A stretch of 7,382 bases of DNA from CAZJYI01 sp964550025 (GCA_964550025.1 CAZJYI010000313.1:1-7382); one strand, 5' to 3'. Positions 1-7,327 are shown, counted from the first letter of the stretch. The notes: generated from the letters alone by a model not told the origin. Program-made: numbers and translations.

Positions 1-2537
1 ATGGCCCGCAGCAGGCGCTCTTCCGGCGCCAGCTCGGTCTCGCTCTTGGGCGTGATCTTCCCGACGAGGATGTCGCCAGGCTTAACCTCTGCACCGCAAC
101 GAATTACGCCATCCGGACCGAGGTCCTTCAGGGCTTCCTCGCCGACGTTGGGAATGTCACGCGTGATCTCTTCCGGCCCCAGCTTCGTGTCCCGCGCGCC
201 GACTTCGAACTCCTGGATGTGAATCGACGTGAACACGTCCTCGCGAACGACGCGCTCGCCGATCAGGATCGCATCCTCAAAGTTGTAACCGCACCAGGGC
301 ATGAAGGCCACCAGCAGGTTCTTGCCCAGGGCCATCTCGCCTTCGGATGTCCCCGGCCCGTCTCCGAGCACCGTTCCCTCCTTGACCGACTGCCCGACCT
401 CCACGATCGGCTTCTGGTTGAAGCAGGTACCGGCGTTGGAGCGGCGGAACTTCTGGAAACCGTACACCTCGTAGTCCGAGGACTTGCCGCGCTTGGGCGG
501 CACTTTCCCGTCGCGGGATACAACCACCCGGTCGGCTGAAACATAGGCCACCTTGCCGGACTTCTCCGAGACAACGGTCACGCGCGAGTCCCGCGCGGCG
601 CGCGCCTCCAGCCCCGTCGCCACGAAGGGCCTCTCGGTCCTCAGCAGGGGCACGGCCTGGCGCATCATGTTCGCACCCATCAGCGCGCGGTTGGCGTCGT
701 CGTGCTCCAGGAACGGGATCAGCCCCGCCGCGATGCTGACCACCTGCATCGGGGAAACGTCCATGTACTGCACGCGGTCGGTCGGTACCTCGAGAAACTC
801 GGCCCGGTACCGGACGGAAACCGTCTCGCGCATGAAGCGGTTGTTCTCGTCCAAAGGCGCATTGGCCTGCGCGATAACGAACTTCTCTTCCCGGTCGGCA
901 CTCAGGTACTCCACCTTGTTCGACACCACACCGTCCTTGACCTTGCGGTAGGGACTCTCGAGGAAACCGAACTCGTTGACCCGCGCATAGATCCCGAGCG
1001 ACGAGATCAGTCCGATGTTCGGCCCTTCCGGCGTCTCGATCGGACAGATGCGGCCGTAGTGACTGCTGTGCACGTCGCGGACCTCGAACCCGGCCCGTTC
1101 GCGGCTGAGACCGCCCGGTCCCAACGCGCTGAGGCGGCGCTTGTGGGCCAGTTCCGACAACGGGTTGGTCTGGTCCATGAACTGGCTGAGCTGGCTGCGC
1201 CCGAAAAAGTCCTGCACGATGGCCGACAGGGACTTCGAGTTCACCAGCCGCTGCGGGGTCAGCACACCCGTCGCCGGGTCGAAAAGCGTCATACGCTCGC
1301 GAATGAGCCGCTCCGTGCGGGCCAATCCCACGCGACACTGGTTCTCCAGCAACTCGCCCACCGTACGCACGCGACGACTGCCGAGGTGGTCGATGTCGTC
1401 AACGCTCTCCTCGCCCTTGCGGATTCGGATCAGGCGCCGTATCGCTTCCACCACGTCCTGCTTGTCGAGGACGCGCAGGTCGTCGTCGACCTTCCCCTTC
1501 AAGCCCAGCTTCTCGTTGATCTTGTAGCGGCCCACTCGCCCCAGGTCGTAGCGGCGGGCGTCGAAGAACAGGCGCCGCAGGAGCTGGCGGGCATTCGATG
1601 GCGTCGCGGGGTCGCCGGGACGCAGACGGTGATAGATGTCCTTGAGCGCCTCGTCCGCCGAGTGCGTCGGATCGGCCTTGACGCTGGTCAGAAAGATGCC
1701 GTCGTCCCACGACACGTCAACCGTCTTGACCGTCTTGAAACCGGCGGCGCGCATCTGCTCGAGCACGGCCGTCGTAACGCTCTCGTACTTCCGGGCCAGT
1801 ACGCTGCGGGAGTCGATATCAATGATGTCGTCGACAAACGCGAGAGCTTCCAGGTCCTCTTCCGTGTAGCTCTGGCCGACCTTCAGATCCCTGAACTCGT
1901 AGTAGAGCCCCAGGAGCTCCTCGTCCGTGTCGAACCCGAGCGTCCTGAGAAACGTGGATGTCAGGAACTTCCGACGCCGGCGGCGGCGATCCATGAAGAT
2001 CCAGATCAGGTCGTTGGTGTCGAACTGGATCTCGATCCACGATCCCCTGTCCGGGATCACCCGCATCGAGTAGATCGTGCTTCCGTTGGCATGCAGGGCC
2101 TGCTCGGAGCAGATCCCGGGCGAACGGTGAAGCTGGCTCACCACGACGCGCTCCGCACCGTTTATCACAAACGATCCCGTGTCCGTCATCAACGGGATCT
2201 CACCCATGTACACGTCCTCTTCACGCACCTCGTCCCCGTCCTTGAGACGAAAAGTCACGTGCAGCGGGGCCGCATAGCTCTGCCCCTCGGAGAGCGCTTC
2301 CATGCAATCCTGCTTGGGCGTAGCAAGCTCGTACAGGACGAAGTCGATGACATACCGCCCATCGTAACTCTCGATGGGGAACACCTCTTTGAGAATGGCC
2401 TGCAGCCCCTGCTTGGATCGCTTCGCAGGGTCCACGGCCATCTGAAGGAAATCCCGATACGACTGCGTCTGGACTTCGATCAGGTCGGGGGGGTCGATGA
2501 CCTCCTCGAGCTTGCCAAAGCTGATTCTCTCCGCCAT
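1..2537 (-). CDS. rpoB: DNA-directed RNA polymerase subunit beta (3' end cut off)
   Basis: Beta subunit of core RNA polymerase, forming one side of the catalytic cleft and the rifampicin pocket. Translating the minus strand from the ATG at 2535-2537 gives 845 uninterrupted codons (MAERISFGKLEEVIDPPDL...) that run off the left edge, so roughly the last third of a typical beta subunit is missing. Visible landmarks are the N-terminal lobe motif NGAERVVVSQLHRSPGI, the rifampicin cluster at residues 444-473 (FFGRSQLSQFMDQ, then HKRRLSALGPGG), CPIETPEGPNIGLI, and GYNFEDAI with the acidic FED near residues 753-755. The residues matching E. coli D516, H526 and S531 are D455, H465 and S470, all in the sensitive form. 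A GAGG Shine-Dalgarno lies 6 nt before the start. The gene follows rplL after a 42-nt gap with no terminator, so the two are probably co-transcribed. An arginine run (DRRRRRRKFL) occurs in the N-terminal third. Confidence 0.97.
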   Translation of the reverse strand, partial: MAERISFGKLEEVIDPPDLIEVQTQSYRDFLQMAVDPAKRSKQGLQAILKEVFPIESYDGRYVIDFVLYELATPKQDCMEALSEGQSYAAPLHVTFRLKDGDEVREEDVYMGEIPLMTDTGSFVINGAERVVVSQLHRSPGICSEQALHANGSTIYSMRVIPDRGSWIEIQFDTNDLIWIFMDRRRRRRKFLTSTFLRTLGFDTDEELLGLYYEFRDLKVGQSYTEEDLEALAFVDDIIDIDSRSVLARKYESVTTAVLEQMRAAGFKTVKTVDVSWDDGIFLTSVKADPTHSADEALKDIYHRLRPGDPATPSNARQLLRRLFFDARRYDLGRVGRYKINEKLGLKGKVDDDLRVLDKQDVVEAIRRLIRIRKGEESVDDIDHLGSRRVRTVGELLENQCRVGLARTERLIRERMTLFDPATGVLTPQRLVNSKSLSAIVQDFFGRSQLSQFMDQTNPLSELAHKRRLSALGPGGLSRERAGFEVRDVHSSHYGRICPIETPEGPNIGLISSLGIYARVNEFGFLESPYRKVKDGVVSNKVEYLSADREEKFVIAQANAPLDENNRFMRETVSVRYRAEFLEVPTDRVQYMDVSPMQVVSIAAGLIPFLEHDDANRALMGANMMRQAVPLLRTERPFVATGLEARAARDSRVTVVSEKSGKVAYVSADRVVVSRDGKVPPKRGKSSDYEVYGFQKFRRSNAGTCFNQKPIVEVGQSVKEGTVLGDGPGTSEGEMALGKNLLVAFMPWCGYNFEDAILIGERVVREDVFTSIHIQEFEVGARDTKLGPEEITRDIPNVGEEALKDLGPDGVIRCGAEVKPGDILVGKITPKSETELAPEERLLRA

Positions 2538-2579
2538 CCGGCACCTCGCTGCTGGAACGTGTTCAGGACTGGACACTGA

Positions 2580-3026
2580 CTACTTGATCTCGACGGTCGC
2601 GCCAGCCTCTTCGAGCTTGCCTTTGATCTCCTCGGCTTCTTCCTTGCTCACAGCTTCCTTGACGGCCTTGGGACAACCCTCGACCAGGTCCTTCGAGTCC
2701 TTGAGACCCAGCCCCGTGATCGCGCGCACTTCCTTGATCACGGCGATCTTCTGGGCACCGAACGATGTCAGCACGACATCGAACTCGGTCTTCTCTTCGG
2801 CCTCGGCGCCACCCGCGTCGCCACCGGCCACGGCCGCCACGGCCATCGGCGCCGCCGCCGTTACGCCCAGGCGATCCTCGAGCGCCTTGACGAGCTGCGA
2901 CAGCTCGAGCACACTGATCCCCTCAACCCAGTCGAGGAACTCAGCCATCTTCCCTTCCACGGCCGGAGCAGCCGTCTGCTCGGTGTCCGCCTGCTGTTCC
3001 ACTGTTTCTTCTTTGACTTCTGCCAT
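2580..3026 (-). CDS. rplL: 50S ribosomal protein L7/L12, N-terminally extended
   Basis: The stalk protein present in several copies on L10, which recruits and stimulates translational GTPases. From the ATG at 3024-3026 it is 148 aa, against about 120-130 for the family. The N-terminal dimerisation helices correspond to residues 27-57 (MAEFLDWVEG, ISVLELSQLV), followed by an Ala/Gly-rich hinge (about 56-76). The conserved C-terminal domain begins at EEKTEFDVVL (78-87) and includes KIAVIKEVR, GLGLKDSKDLVE and a terminal EEAGATVEIK. Residues 1-26 are an extra acidic segment. I chose 3026 because AGGAG lies 8 nt upstream; an in-frame ATG at 3062 would overlap the rplJ-rplL hairpin and lacks family-like sequence. 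An internal ATG at 2948 would give a standard 122-aa protein and has its own purine-rich GGAAGGGAAG just before it, so two products are possible. Confidence 0.96.
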   Translation of the reverse strand: MAEVKEETVEQQADTEQTAAPAVEGKMAEFLDWVEGISVLELSQLVKALEDRLGVTAAAPMAVAAVAGGDAGGAEAEEKTEFDVVLTSFGAQKIAVIKEVRAITGLGLKDSKDLVEGCPKAVKEAVSKEEAEEIKGKLEEAGATVEIK

Positions 3027-3034
3027 GACTTGTT

Positions 3035-3039
3035 CTCCT
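3035..3039 (-). promoter_or_regulatory. Ribosome-binding site that sets the rplL start
   Basis: AGGAG on the minus strand, 8 nt before the ATG at 3024-3026. It supports the N-terminally extended form of L7/L12 over a further upstream in-frame ATG at 3062. Confidence 0.8.
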
Positions 3040-3045
3040 GTCCTC

Positions 3046-3060
3046 GCTGCACCTTGCAGC
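3046..3060 (-). repeat. Small hairpin between rplJ and rplL
   Basis: Inverted repeat GCTGCA/TGCAGC with a 3-nt loop, 20 nt after the rplJ stop and directly upstream of the rplL ribosome-binding site. No T-run follows, so it is not a standard terminator. It could affect mRNA processing or rplL translation; this is inference. Confidence 0.5.
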
Positions 3061-3080
3061 ACAACACCTATCCAACCTGT

Positions 3081-3596
3081 TTACTGCGATTTCTTGTCCT
3101 GGGCCGCCTTCAGCACATACACCAGGCTCAACAGCTTCTGCTGCATCACCCCCACCAGCTGCGTCATCGGCGCCGCCAGCGTCCCCGCCAGCATGCTCCG
3201 CATCACCTCCAGCGATGGCAGGCCTGCCATCGTCTCGACATCGGCCGCGCTGATGGCCCGCGTCTCCAACCAGCCGCCCTTCATCGCGAGCACCTGGTGC
3301 TCCTTCGCGAAGGCCTTGACGAGCTTGGCCGCTTCCGACATGTCCCCCGTCCCGGCGATCATCGCCGTGGGACCGTCCAACAGGGCAGCCGAACCGTCCC
3401 AGCCCAACTCCTTGACCGCAATCCCCAGAAATGCGTTCTTCACCACGTGGACTTCCGTCCCGGACTCGCGCAACCGACCGCGCAGGTCGGCAAACTGGTC
3501 CACGGTCATCCCGCGGTAATCCGACAAGATCACGAAGGCGCACGGCTCGAGCTGCTCCCGGACCTCCCTGACAATGGCTTCCTTTTCCGGTCTCAT
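3081..3596 (-). CDS. rplJ: 50S ribosomal protein L10
   Basis: L10 is the base of the ribosomal stalk; it binds 23S rRNA next to L11 and carries L7/L12 dimers on its C-terminal helix. The 171-aa product is close to the usual 165-175. Family features visible are MRPEKEAIVREVRE at the N-terminus, FVILSDYRGMTVDQFADLR (21-39), VVKNAFLGIAV (51-61), a GPTAMI segment near residue 75, and AMKGGWLE (104-111). Helical sequence from about 139 to 171 would hold L12 dimers. The ATG at 3594-3596 has GGAG about 10 nt upstream. It starts only 18 nt after the rplA stop, so there is no separate leader of the sort found upstream of rplJ in E. coli; any L10 autoregulatory site would have to overlap rplA. Confidence 0.97.
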   Translation of the reverse strand: MRPEKEAIVREVREQLEPCAFVILSDYRGMTVDQFADLRGRLRESGTEVHVVKNAFLGIAVKELGWDGSAALLDGPTAMIAGTGDMSEAAKLVKAFAKEHQVLAMKGGWLETRAISAADVETMAGLPSLEVMRSMLAGTLAAPMTQLVGVMQQKLLSLVYVLKAAQDKKSQ

Positions 3597-3614
3597 ATCG
3601 TCACTCCGAGCGTC

Positions 3615-4298
3615 TTAGTCGCTGAGCGCAACGGGAACGCCTACACCCATCGTCGAACTGATCGTGACGTTTCGGATGTACGTGCCCTTTGCACCCGCCG
3701 GTTTCTCCGCTTTCACCGCGGCCACAACCGCCGAGATGTTCTCGACGAGCTTCTCGGCATCGAACGACAGCTTGCCGCAGGGAACATTGATGTTCCCGTG
3801 CCGGTCCATTCGGAACTCCACCTTGCCGGCCTTCGATTGCTCGACGGCGACAGCGGTGTCGTCCGTAACCGTACCCGTCTTCGGGTTCGGCATCAGGCCG
3901 CGCGGCCCGAGTATGCGCCCGAGCTTCCGCACTTCCTTCATGGCCTCGGGGGTGGCGATCGCGACGTCAAAGTCCGTCCAACCCTCCTTGACCTTCTCAA
4001 TCAAATCCTCGGTTCCGACGAGCTCCGCCCCGGCTTCCCGGGCAGCGTCGGCCGCCGCGCCCGACGCAAAGACGATCACGCGCACGGTCTTTCCCGTGCC
4101 GTGCGGCAGGCTTACCGTGCTGCGCACGGCGTGTTCGGACTTGCGCGGGTCCAACCCCATGCGCAGGCCGACCTCGACAGTCTCGTCGAACTTGGCCGCC
4201 GGGTTGGCCTTCAGGAACGCCACGCCCTCGGTAAGGGGCAGCATTTCCCGCGGGGCCTTCTCCCGGATGGCCCGATAGCGTTTTCCATGTTTCGGCAT
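3615..4298 (-). CDS. rplA: 50S ribosomal protein L1
   Basis: L1 forms the mobile stalk at the ribosomal E site and in many bacteria also represses translation of its own L11-L1 mRNA. The 227-aa protein (MPKHGKRYRAIREKAPREML...) has the L1 signature at about residues 121-144 (KEVRKLGRILGPRGLMPNPK, then TGTV), the IVFASG segment near 75-80, and a C-terminal YIRNVTISSTMGVGV block (207-221). I set the start at the ATG at 4296-4298, not at upstream in-frame starts, because AGGGAG lies 6 nt before it and MPKHGKRY matches the family N-terminus, while upstream codons give unrelated sequence. It follows rplK after 88 nt that can fold into a two-helix structure. Confidence 0.97.
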   Translation of the reverse strand: MPKHGKRYRAIREKAPREMLPLTEGVAFLKANPAAKFDETVEVGLRMGLDPRKSEHAVRSTVSLPHGTGKTVRVIVFASGAAADAAREAGAELVGTEDLIEKVKEGWTDFDVAIATPEAMKEVRKLGRILGPRGLMPNPKTGTVTDDTAVAVEQSKAGKVEFRMDRHGNINVPCGKLSFDAEKLVENISAVVAAVKAEKPAGAKGTYIRNVTISSTMGVGVPVALSD

Positions 4299-4304
4299 CT
4301 GTCT

Positions 4305-4310
4305 CTCCCT
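4305..4310 (-). promoter_or_regulatory. Ribosome-binding site that sets the rplA start
   Basis: AGGGAG on the minus strand, 6 nt before the ATG at 4296-4298. It favours the 227-aa L1 over longer in-frame readings that begin in the rplK-rplA spacer. Confidence 0.75.
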
Positions 4311-4320
4311 GTGCTGATTC

Positions 4321-4375
4321 GTGATCCGCGACGCGGCAGCCCGCCATGGCAACCGCGTCTCTCACGGCTAATCAC
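4321..4375 (-). promoter_or_regulatory. Foldable two-helix RNA element upstream of rplA, candidate L1 site
   Basis: In the rplK-rplA spacer the minus strand can pair GTGAT (4371-4375) with ATCAC (4321-4325), CCG (4365-4367) with CGG (4326-4328), and GACGCGG (4353-4359) with CCGCGTC (4330-4336), leaving a 16-nt loop and asymmetric internal bulges. Two helices separated by an asymmetric loop are the general shape of known L1-binding RNA sites, and L1 is encoded just downstream. E. coli places its site upstream of rplK, so the assignment is speculative. Confidence 0.3.
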
Positions 4376-4386
4376 ACCATTCAACG

Positions 4387-4812
4387 TCAGTCCGCGACCT
4401 CTATCCCCATGCTGCGGGCCGTGCCCGCAATGATCTTCATGGCCTGCTCGTCGTCGTTGGCATTGAGGTCCTTGGCCTTCGTCTTCACGATATCGAGAAG
4501 CTGCTCGCGGGTCACCTTGCCGACCTTGTCGCGGTTCGGTTCCGAGGAGCCCTTGGCCAGTCCGGCCGCGCGCTTCAACAGCGATGCGGCGGGCGGGCTC
4601 TTGGTGATGAAAGTGAACGACTTGTCCTGGTAGACCGTAATAACAACGGGAATCTTCAGCCCGGCCTTGTCCTGCGTGGCCGCGTTGAAGGCCTTGCAGA
4701 AGTCCATGATGTTCACGCCCTGCTGGCCCAGCGCCGGCCCCACGGGAGGCGCCGGATTCGCCTGCCCCGCCGGAATCTGAAGTTTGATCTGCCCTGTGAC
4801 TTTCTTTGCCAT
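4387..4812 (-). CDS. rplK: 50S ribosomal protein L11
   Basis: L11 binds 23S rRNA in the GTPase-associated centre and helps translational GTPases act. The product is 141 aa, the standard length. The N-terminal domain has the characteristic stretch AGQANPAPPVGPALGQQGVN (15-34), with the paired prolines (22-23) known from thiostrepton-resistance work in the family. TFITKSPPAASLL follows at 67-79. The C-terminal rRNA-binding domain carries the L11 signature around residues 94-118 (RDKVGKVTREQLLDIVKTK) and ends IIAGTARSMGIEVAD. It begins 49 nt after the nusG stop with GAGG upstream of the ATG. Nothing is unusual in the protein. Confidence 0.98.
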   Translation of the reverse strand: MAKKVTGQIKLQIPAGQANPAPPVGPALGQQGVNIMDFCKAFNAATQDKAGLKIPVVITVYQDKSFTFITKSPPAASLLKRAAGLAKGSSEPNRDKVGKVTREQLLDIVKTKAKDLNANDDEQAMKIIAGTARSMGIEVAD

Positions 4813-4861
4813 TGTGGAACCTCGATACTCTTACTCGGCCCGCGATGAGGCCCTCGGAACT

Positions 4862-5413
4862 CTATTCCGCCCGTTCAACCTGCCAGTACTCCAACTCCAC
4901 GGGGGCGGAGCGTCCGAAAATGGCCACCGACACCTTCAGTTTGCCGCGGTTCGGATCCACTTCCTCGACAATCCCGTTGAAGTTCAGGAACGGTCCATCG
5001 GTGATCTTGATGGTGTCTCCCGGCTCGAAGATGACCTTTGGCTTGATCTTCTCTTTCTTCTCCGCCACCTGGTTCATCACGTCTTCGACCTCTTCGGGCC
5101 GCAGTGGCACGGGCGTCTCGCCGCCCACGAAACCGATGATCCCCTGCGTCTCGCGAATGAAGTACCAAGCCCGGTCGCGCAACGTGCGGTCCTCATCGTA
5201 AAGGGCGATGTGCGCCAGCACGTAGCCGGGGAAGAACTTGCGCGTTGTGGTCGTGCGCACGCCCTTCTTGACCTCGGAGACCTTCTCGGTCGGGATGACG
5301 ACCTCGTCGATATACTCCTCCATTTCCTCCAGCTTGAGGCGGCGGAGAATACTGTCCCGAACCTTGTACTCCTGGCCGGTCAGCGTATGTAAAACGAACC
5401 ATTCTTTCTGCAT
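4862..5413 (-). CDS. nusG: Transcription termination/antitermination protein NusG
   Basis: NusG binds RNA polymerase and modulates pausing, Rho termination and transcription-translation coupling. The product is 183 aa, close to the 181 of E. coli, so it has no large inserted domain. The N-terminal NGN domain starts with KEWFVLHTLTGQE (3-15) and includes RKFFPGYVLAHI (58-69) and GIIGFVGG (91-98). The KOW domain covers about residues 130-180 with FEPGDTIKITDGPFLNFNG and ends ELEYWQVERAE. The ATG at 5411-5413 lies 7 nt after the secE stop, and its probable Shine-Dalgarno (AGGTTG) overlaps the last codons of secE, which suggests translational coupling of the two genes. Confidence 0.98.
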   Translation of the reverse strand: MQKEWFVLHTLTGQEYKVRDSILRRLKLEEMEEYIDEVVIPTEKVSEVKKGVRTTTTRKFFPGYVLAHIALYDEDRTLRDRAWYFIRETQGIIGFVGGETPVPLRPEEVEDVMNQVAEKKEKIKPKVIFEPGDTIKITDGPFLNFNGIVEEVDPNRGKLKVSVAIFGRSAPVELEYWQVERAE

Positions 5414-5420
5414 AGCTGGT

Positions 5421-5630
5421 TCAACCTGAAGGGATTATGAGCTTCAACAGCTCCACGAGGATCTTGTCGCTGACACCTACAAAAAAGCCAATCAAGATGA
5501 CGGATACGATCACGATAATCGTTGACTCAACCAGTTCGTCCCGGGCCGGCCAGGTCGACTTCCTCATCTCGGTCATCACCTCGTCAAGGAACGTCCTGAA
5601 GCCCTTCAGCCGCTTGTTCAGCTTGTCCAT
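5421..5630 (-). CDS. secE: Preprotein translocase subunit SecE
   Basis: SecE is the clamp subunit of the SecYEG inner-membrane channel. The 69-aa product is the short, single-span form found in most bacteria, not the three-span form of E. coli. It has the conserved amphipathic segment FLDEVMTEMRKSTWPARDEL (14-33), including the TWP motif, followed by one hydrophobic helix at about residues 37-58 (STIIVIVSVILIGFFVGV) and a short hydrophobic tail. The ATG at 5628-5630 is preceded by GAGGCGG. It is the first protein gene after tRNA-Trp and is tightly linked to nusG. Confidence 0.97.
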   Translation of the reverse strand: MDKLNKRLKGFRTFLDEVMTEMRKSTWPARDELVESTIIVIVSVILIGFFVGVSDKILVELLKLIIPSG

Positions 5631-5735
5631 TTTCCGCCTCTTGCCCCGGTCTGTCGGAGAGACAACAGAGACATTCGTCCTTTAGAGTGAAAGAATCCTG
5701 ACCGCCTGTCGCGACAGGATTGCGCCAACAAAATC
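5631..5735 (-). other. Spacer between tRNA-Trp and secE
   Basis: About 105 nt without a gene. It holds a perfect 14-bp palindrome at 5705-5718 (CCTGTCGCGACAGG) just after the tRNA, then an untranslated stretch leading to the secE ribosome-binding site. I could not identify a convincing -35/-10 promoter pair on the minus strand. The palindrome is not followed by a T-run, so it does not look like an intrinsic terminator. Confidence 0.6.
5705..5718. repeat. Perfect 14-bp palindrome between tRNA-Trp and secE
   Basis: CCTGTCGCGACAGG is its own reverse complement. It begins 17 nt after the encoded CCA of tRNA-Trp. As RNA it could form a 5-bp stem with a CGCG loop; as DNA it could be a site for a dimeric regulator. 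No U-tract follows, which argues against a terminator. Function unknown. Confidence 0.6.
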
Positions 5736-5812
5736 TGGCAGGCCAGAAGGGAATCGAACCCCTAACCCCCGGTTTTGGAGACCGGTGCTCTGCCTAATTG
5801 AGCTACTGGCCT
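5736..5812 (-). tRNA. trpT: tRNA-Trp (anticodon CCA)
   Basis: The minus-strand sequence folds as a complete 77-nt tRNA with encoded CCA (5736-5738). The acceptor stem is AGGCCAG/CTGGCCT with discriminator G; the D stem is GCTC/GAGC; the anticodon stem is CCGGT/ACCGG with loop CTCCAAA, giving anticodon CCA; the T arm has loop TTCGATT with one G-T wobble in the stem. It lies between rpmG (21 nt away) and secE. A tRNA-Trp next to secE is a recurrent bacterial arrangement, and here it must be released from a transcript shared with mRNA unless a promoter I cannot see lies nearby. Confidence 0.97.
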
Positions 5813-5833
5813 AGTCCAAAGCGAGTTGCCCGG

Positions 5834-5986
5834 CTACTTCACCTCCCTGTGCAGCGTGCGCTTCCTGTCGTGCGGACAGAACTTCTTCAGTTCAAGCCGG
5901 TTGGGCGTAAGACGCTTGTTGCGCGTCGTCGTATAGTTACGCCGCTTGCATTCCGTGCACGCCAATATGGCTAGGTCTCGAGCCAT
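5834..5986 (-). CDS. rpmG: 50S ribosomal protein L33
   Basis: A small, basic large-subunit protein near the E site. The 50-aa product begins MARDLAILACTECKRRNYTT and continues with KNKR-like RNKRLTPNRLELKKF and a terminal RTLHREVK, all typical of the family. L33 proteins exist in zinc-binding (four-Cys) and zinc-free forms. This one has C10 and C13 in a CTEC knuckle and C37 in CPHD, but the expected fourth cysteine is D40, so zinc ligation is incomplete unless H39 or D40 takes part. The ATG at 5984-5986 has GAGG about 10 nt upstream. It sits between the hairpin that follows tuf and tRNA-Trp. Confidence 0.96.
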   Translation of the reverse strand: MARDLAILACTECKRRNYTTTRNKRLTPNRLELKKFCPHDRKRTLHREVK

Positions 5987-6002
5987 GGCCACTTATCCTC
6001 TA

Positions 6003-6040
6003 TATAATTAACGCGGTGCGGGCTTCCGCCCGCACCGCGC
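6003..6040 (-). terminator. Strong GC hairpin after tuf, possible terminator or attenuator
   Basis: Inverted repeat with 12-bp perfect arms at 6012-6023 and 6028-6039. On the transcribed strand the arms are CGCGGTGCGGGC and GCCCGCACCGCG around a GGAA loop. It starts 9 nt beyond the tuf stop and is followed by the AT-rich TTAATTATATAG, which has several T residues but no continuous run. It may be a partial terminator that sets tuf expression above that of the downstream genes, or a stabilising 3' end of tuf mRNA. Strength cannot be judged by eye. Confidence 0.6.
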
Positions 6041-6048
6041 GATCGGTC

Positions 6049-7257
<1,209 letters not shown>

Positions 7258-7261
7258 GATG

Positions 7262-7268
7262 CCTCCTT
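7262..7268 (-). promoter_or_regulatory. Strong ribosome-binding site of tuf
   Basis: AAGGAGG on the minus strand, complementary to the 16S rRNA anti-Shine-Dalgarno core, with a 4-nt spacing to the ATG. It is the strongest ribosome-binding site in the window, as expected for such an abundant protein. Confidence 0.85.
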
Positions 7269-7327
7269 GTGACTACCACTACTCCTCTTGCTTTTCTTCG
7301 TTATCGTCCGCCGGCCATCGCTCCGCG

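Noticed and set aside
444..460. Possible frameshift or fusion in rpoB, since no full-length frame begins and ends within the window
   Set aside because: Manual translation from 2537 to the left edge is continuous through 845 codons; the gene is simply cut by the window end.
277..1338. A 353-codon minus-strand frame
   Set aside because: It overlaps rpoB in another frame; the rpoB frame contains the rifampicin cluster and FED motif, this one has no family sequence.
702..2579. A 625-codon open frame on the plus strand
   Set aside because: It is antisense to rpoB, whose motifs are unmistakable on the other strand. Long antisense frames are expected in GC-rich coding DNA, and the translation has no recognisable domain.
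2538..2579. A weak inverted repeat (GTGT/ACAC) between rplL and rpoB as a possible attenuator or RNase III site
   Set aside because: The pairing is short and interrupted by a mismatch, and the 42-nt gap is too small for the structures known from E. coli.
3030..4433. A 467-codon open frame on the plus strand across rplJ and rplA
   Set aside because: It is antisense to well-identified ribosomal protein genes, has a His/Arg-rich shadow composition, and no family resemblance.
6003..6008. A perfect TATAAT on the plus strand that could drive antisense RNA into tuf
   Set aside because: No -35-like hexamer stands 16-18 nt upstream, and the bases fall in the AT-rich tail of the tuf hairpin.
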